Of a stretch of 5,402 nt of DNA, positions 5,353-5,402 are shown in pieces. Source of the DNA: Campylobacter sp. UBA1713 (GTDB taxonomy: Bacteria; Campylobacterota; Campylobacteria; Campylobacterales; Campylobacteraceae); contig DCIZ01000091.1 of the NCBI GenBank assembly GCA_002317305.1, positions 23,000 to 28,401 on the forward strand. The letters run 5' to 3'. The translations under genes and the position numbers were made by a program. How positions within the stretch are numbered: the stretch's first letter is position 1; each line of letters begins with the position of its first letter. The notes beneath the pieces were generated by a model. It did not search any database. It saw only the letters and a program-made list of their open reading frames with translations, and was not told the origin of the DNA.

Positions 5353-5402
5353 TTAGGGCACATCTAAAACCAGTTTGGCTTGATTTACAGGAAACATCGC
5401 CT
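5353..5402 (-). CDS. Possible 3' end of an upstream minus-strand gene (partial)
   Basis: One minus-strand frame is open from the window edge and reads ...AMFPVNQAKLVLDVP before a TAA stop at 5355-5353, 40 bases upstream of the transporter start. The composition looks protein-like, and the position would fit an upstream operon gene. However, only about 15 codons are visible and a second frame is also open over the same stretch. I do not recognise a family. Confidence 0.3.
   Translation of the reverse strand, partial: AMFPVNQAKLVLDVP

Noticed and set aside
5313..5363. 17-residue N-terminal extension of the transporter from the ATG at 5363
   Set aside because: No ribosome binding site precedes that ATG, the extension is not membrane-like, and a strong AAGGAG precedes the internal ATG at 5312.

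Overview
The window looks like a piece of a Campylobacter-type (epsilonproteobacterial) chromosome. This rests on the constant AAATTT/CAAATTT word use, the GroES and GroEL sequences with a Gly-Gly-Met GroEL tail, and a HrcA-type CIRCE operator in front of groES. The assignment is from sequence style and memory, not from a search, and the species is not determined.

Layout: bases 1-618 hold no gene and are almost entirely repeats. Bases 619-2538 carry groES-groEL on the minus strand (18-nt gap), with a CIRCE operator and a probable promoter at 2568-2603. Bases 2605-3124 are gene-free: first an AT-rich upstream region with a perfect 14-bp palindrome, then a second repeat cluster. Bases 3125-3940 (plus strand) encode a PdxK/PdxY-like pyridoxal/pyridoxamine kinase starting at TTG. 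Bases 3941-4130, between two convergent genes, are again all repeats. Bases 4131-5312 (minus strand) encode a 12-helix major facilitator superfamily transporter of the YcaD-like type. The last 50 bases may hold the 3' end of a further minus-strand gene.

The genes are ordinary; the intergenic DNA is not. It is built from a small set of recurring modules: (1) a core repeat of about 45 nt (eight copies, both strands) that folds as an imperfect hairpin, with paired base changes between copies; (2) a 59-bp direct repeat carrying a terminator-like hairpin fused to the core; (3) heptanucleotide tandem tracts (CGGAAAA, TTCCGCA and variants) that start at, or a few bases past, the stop codons of three genes; (4) a 22-nt AT-rich quasi-palindrome in four copies; and (5) a short hairpin in two copies. 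Two pairs of core repeats face each other and form inverted repeats of about 155 bp. Comparing two clusters suggests an occupied and an unoccupied version of one cassette. No transposase is present, so if the modules move they must be mobilised in trans or spread by recombination or replication slippage.

Functionally, groES-groEL is the chaperonin operon under heat-shock repressor control. The kinase would supply vitamin B6 salvage, and the transporter has no predictable substrate. Nothing links these three units except their shared repeat-filled borders.
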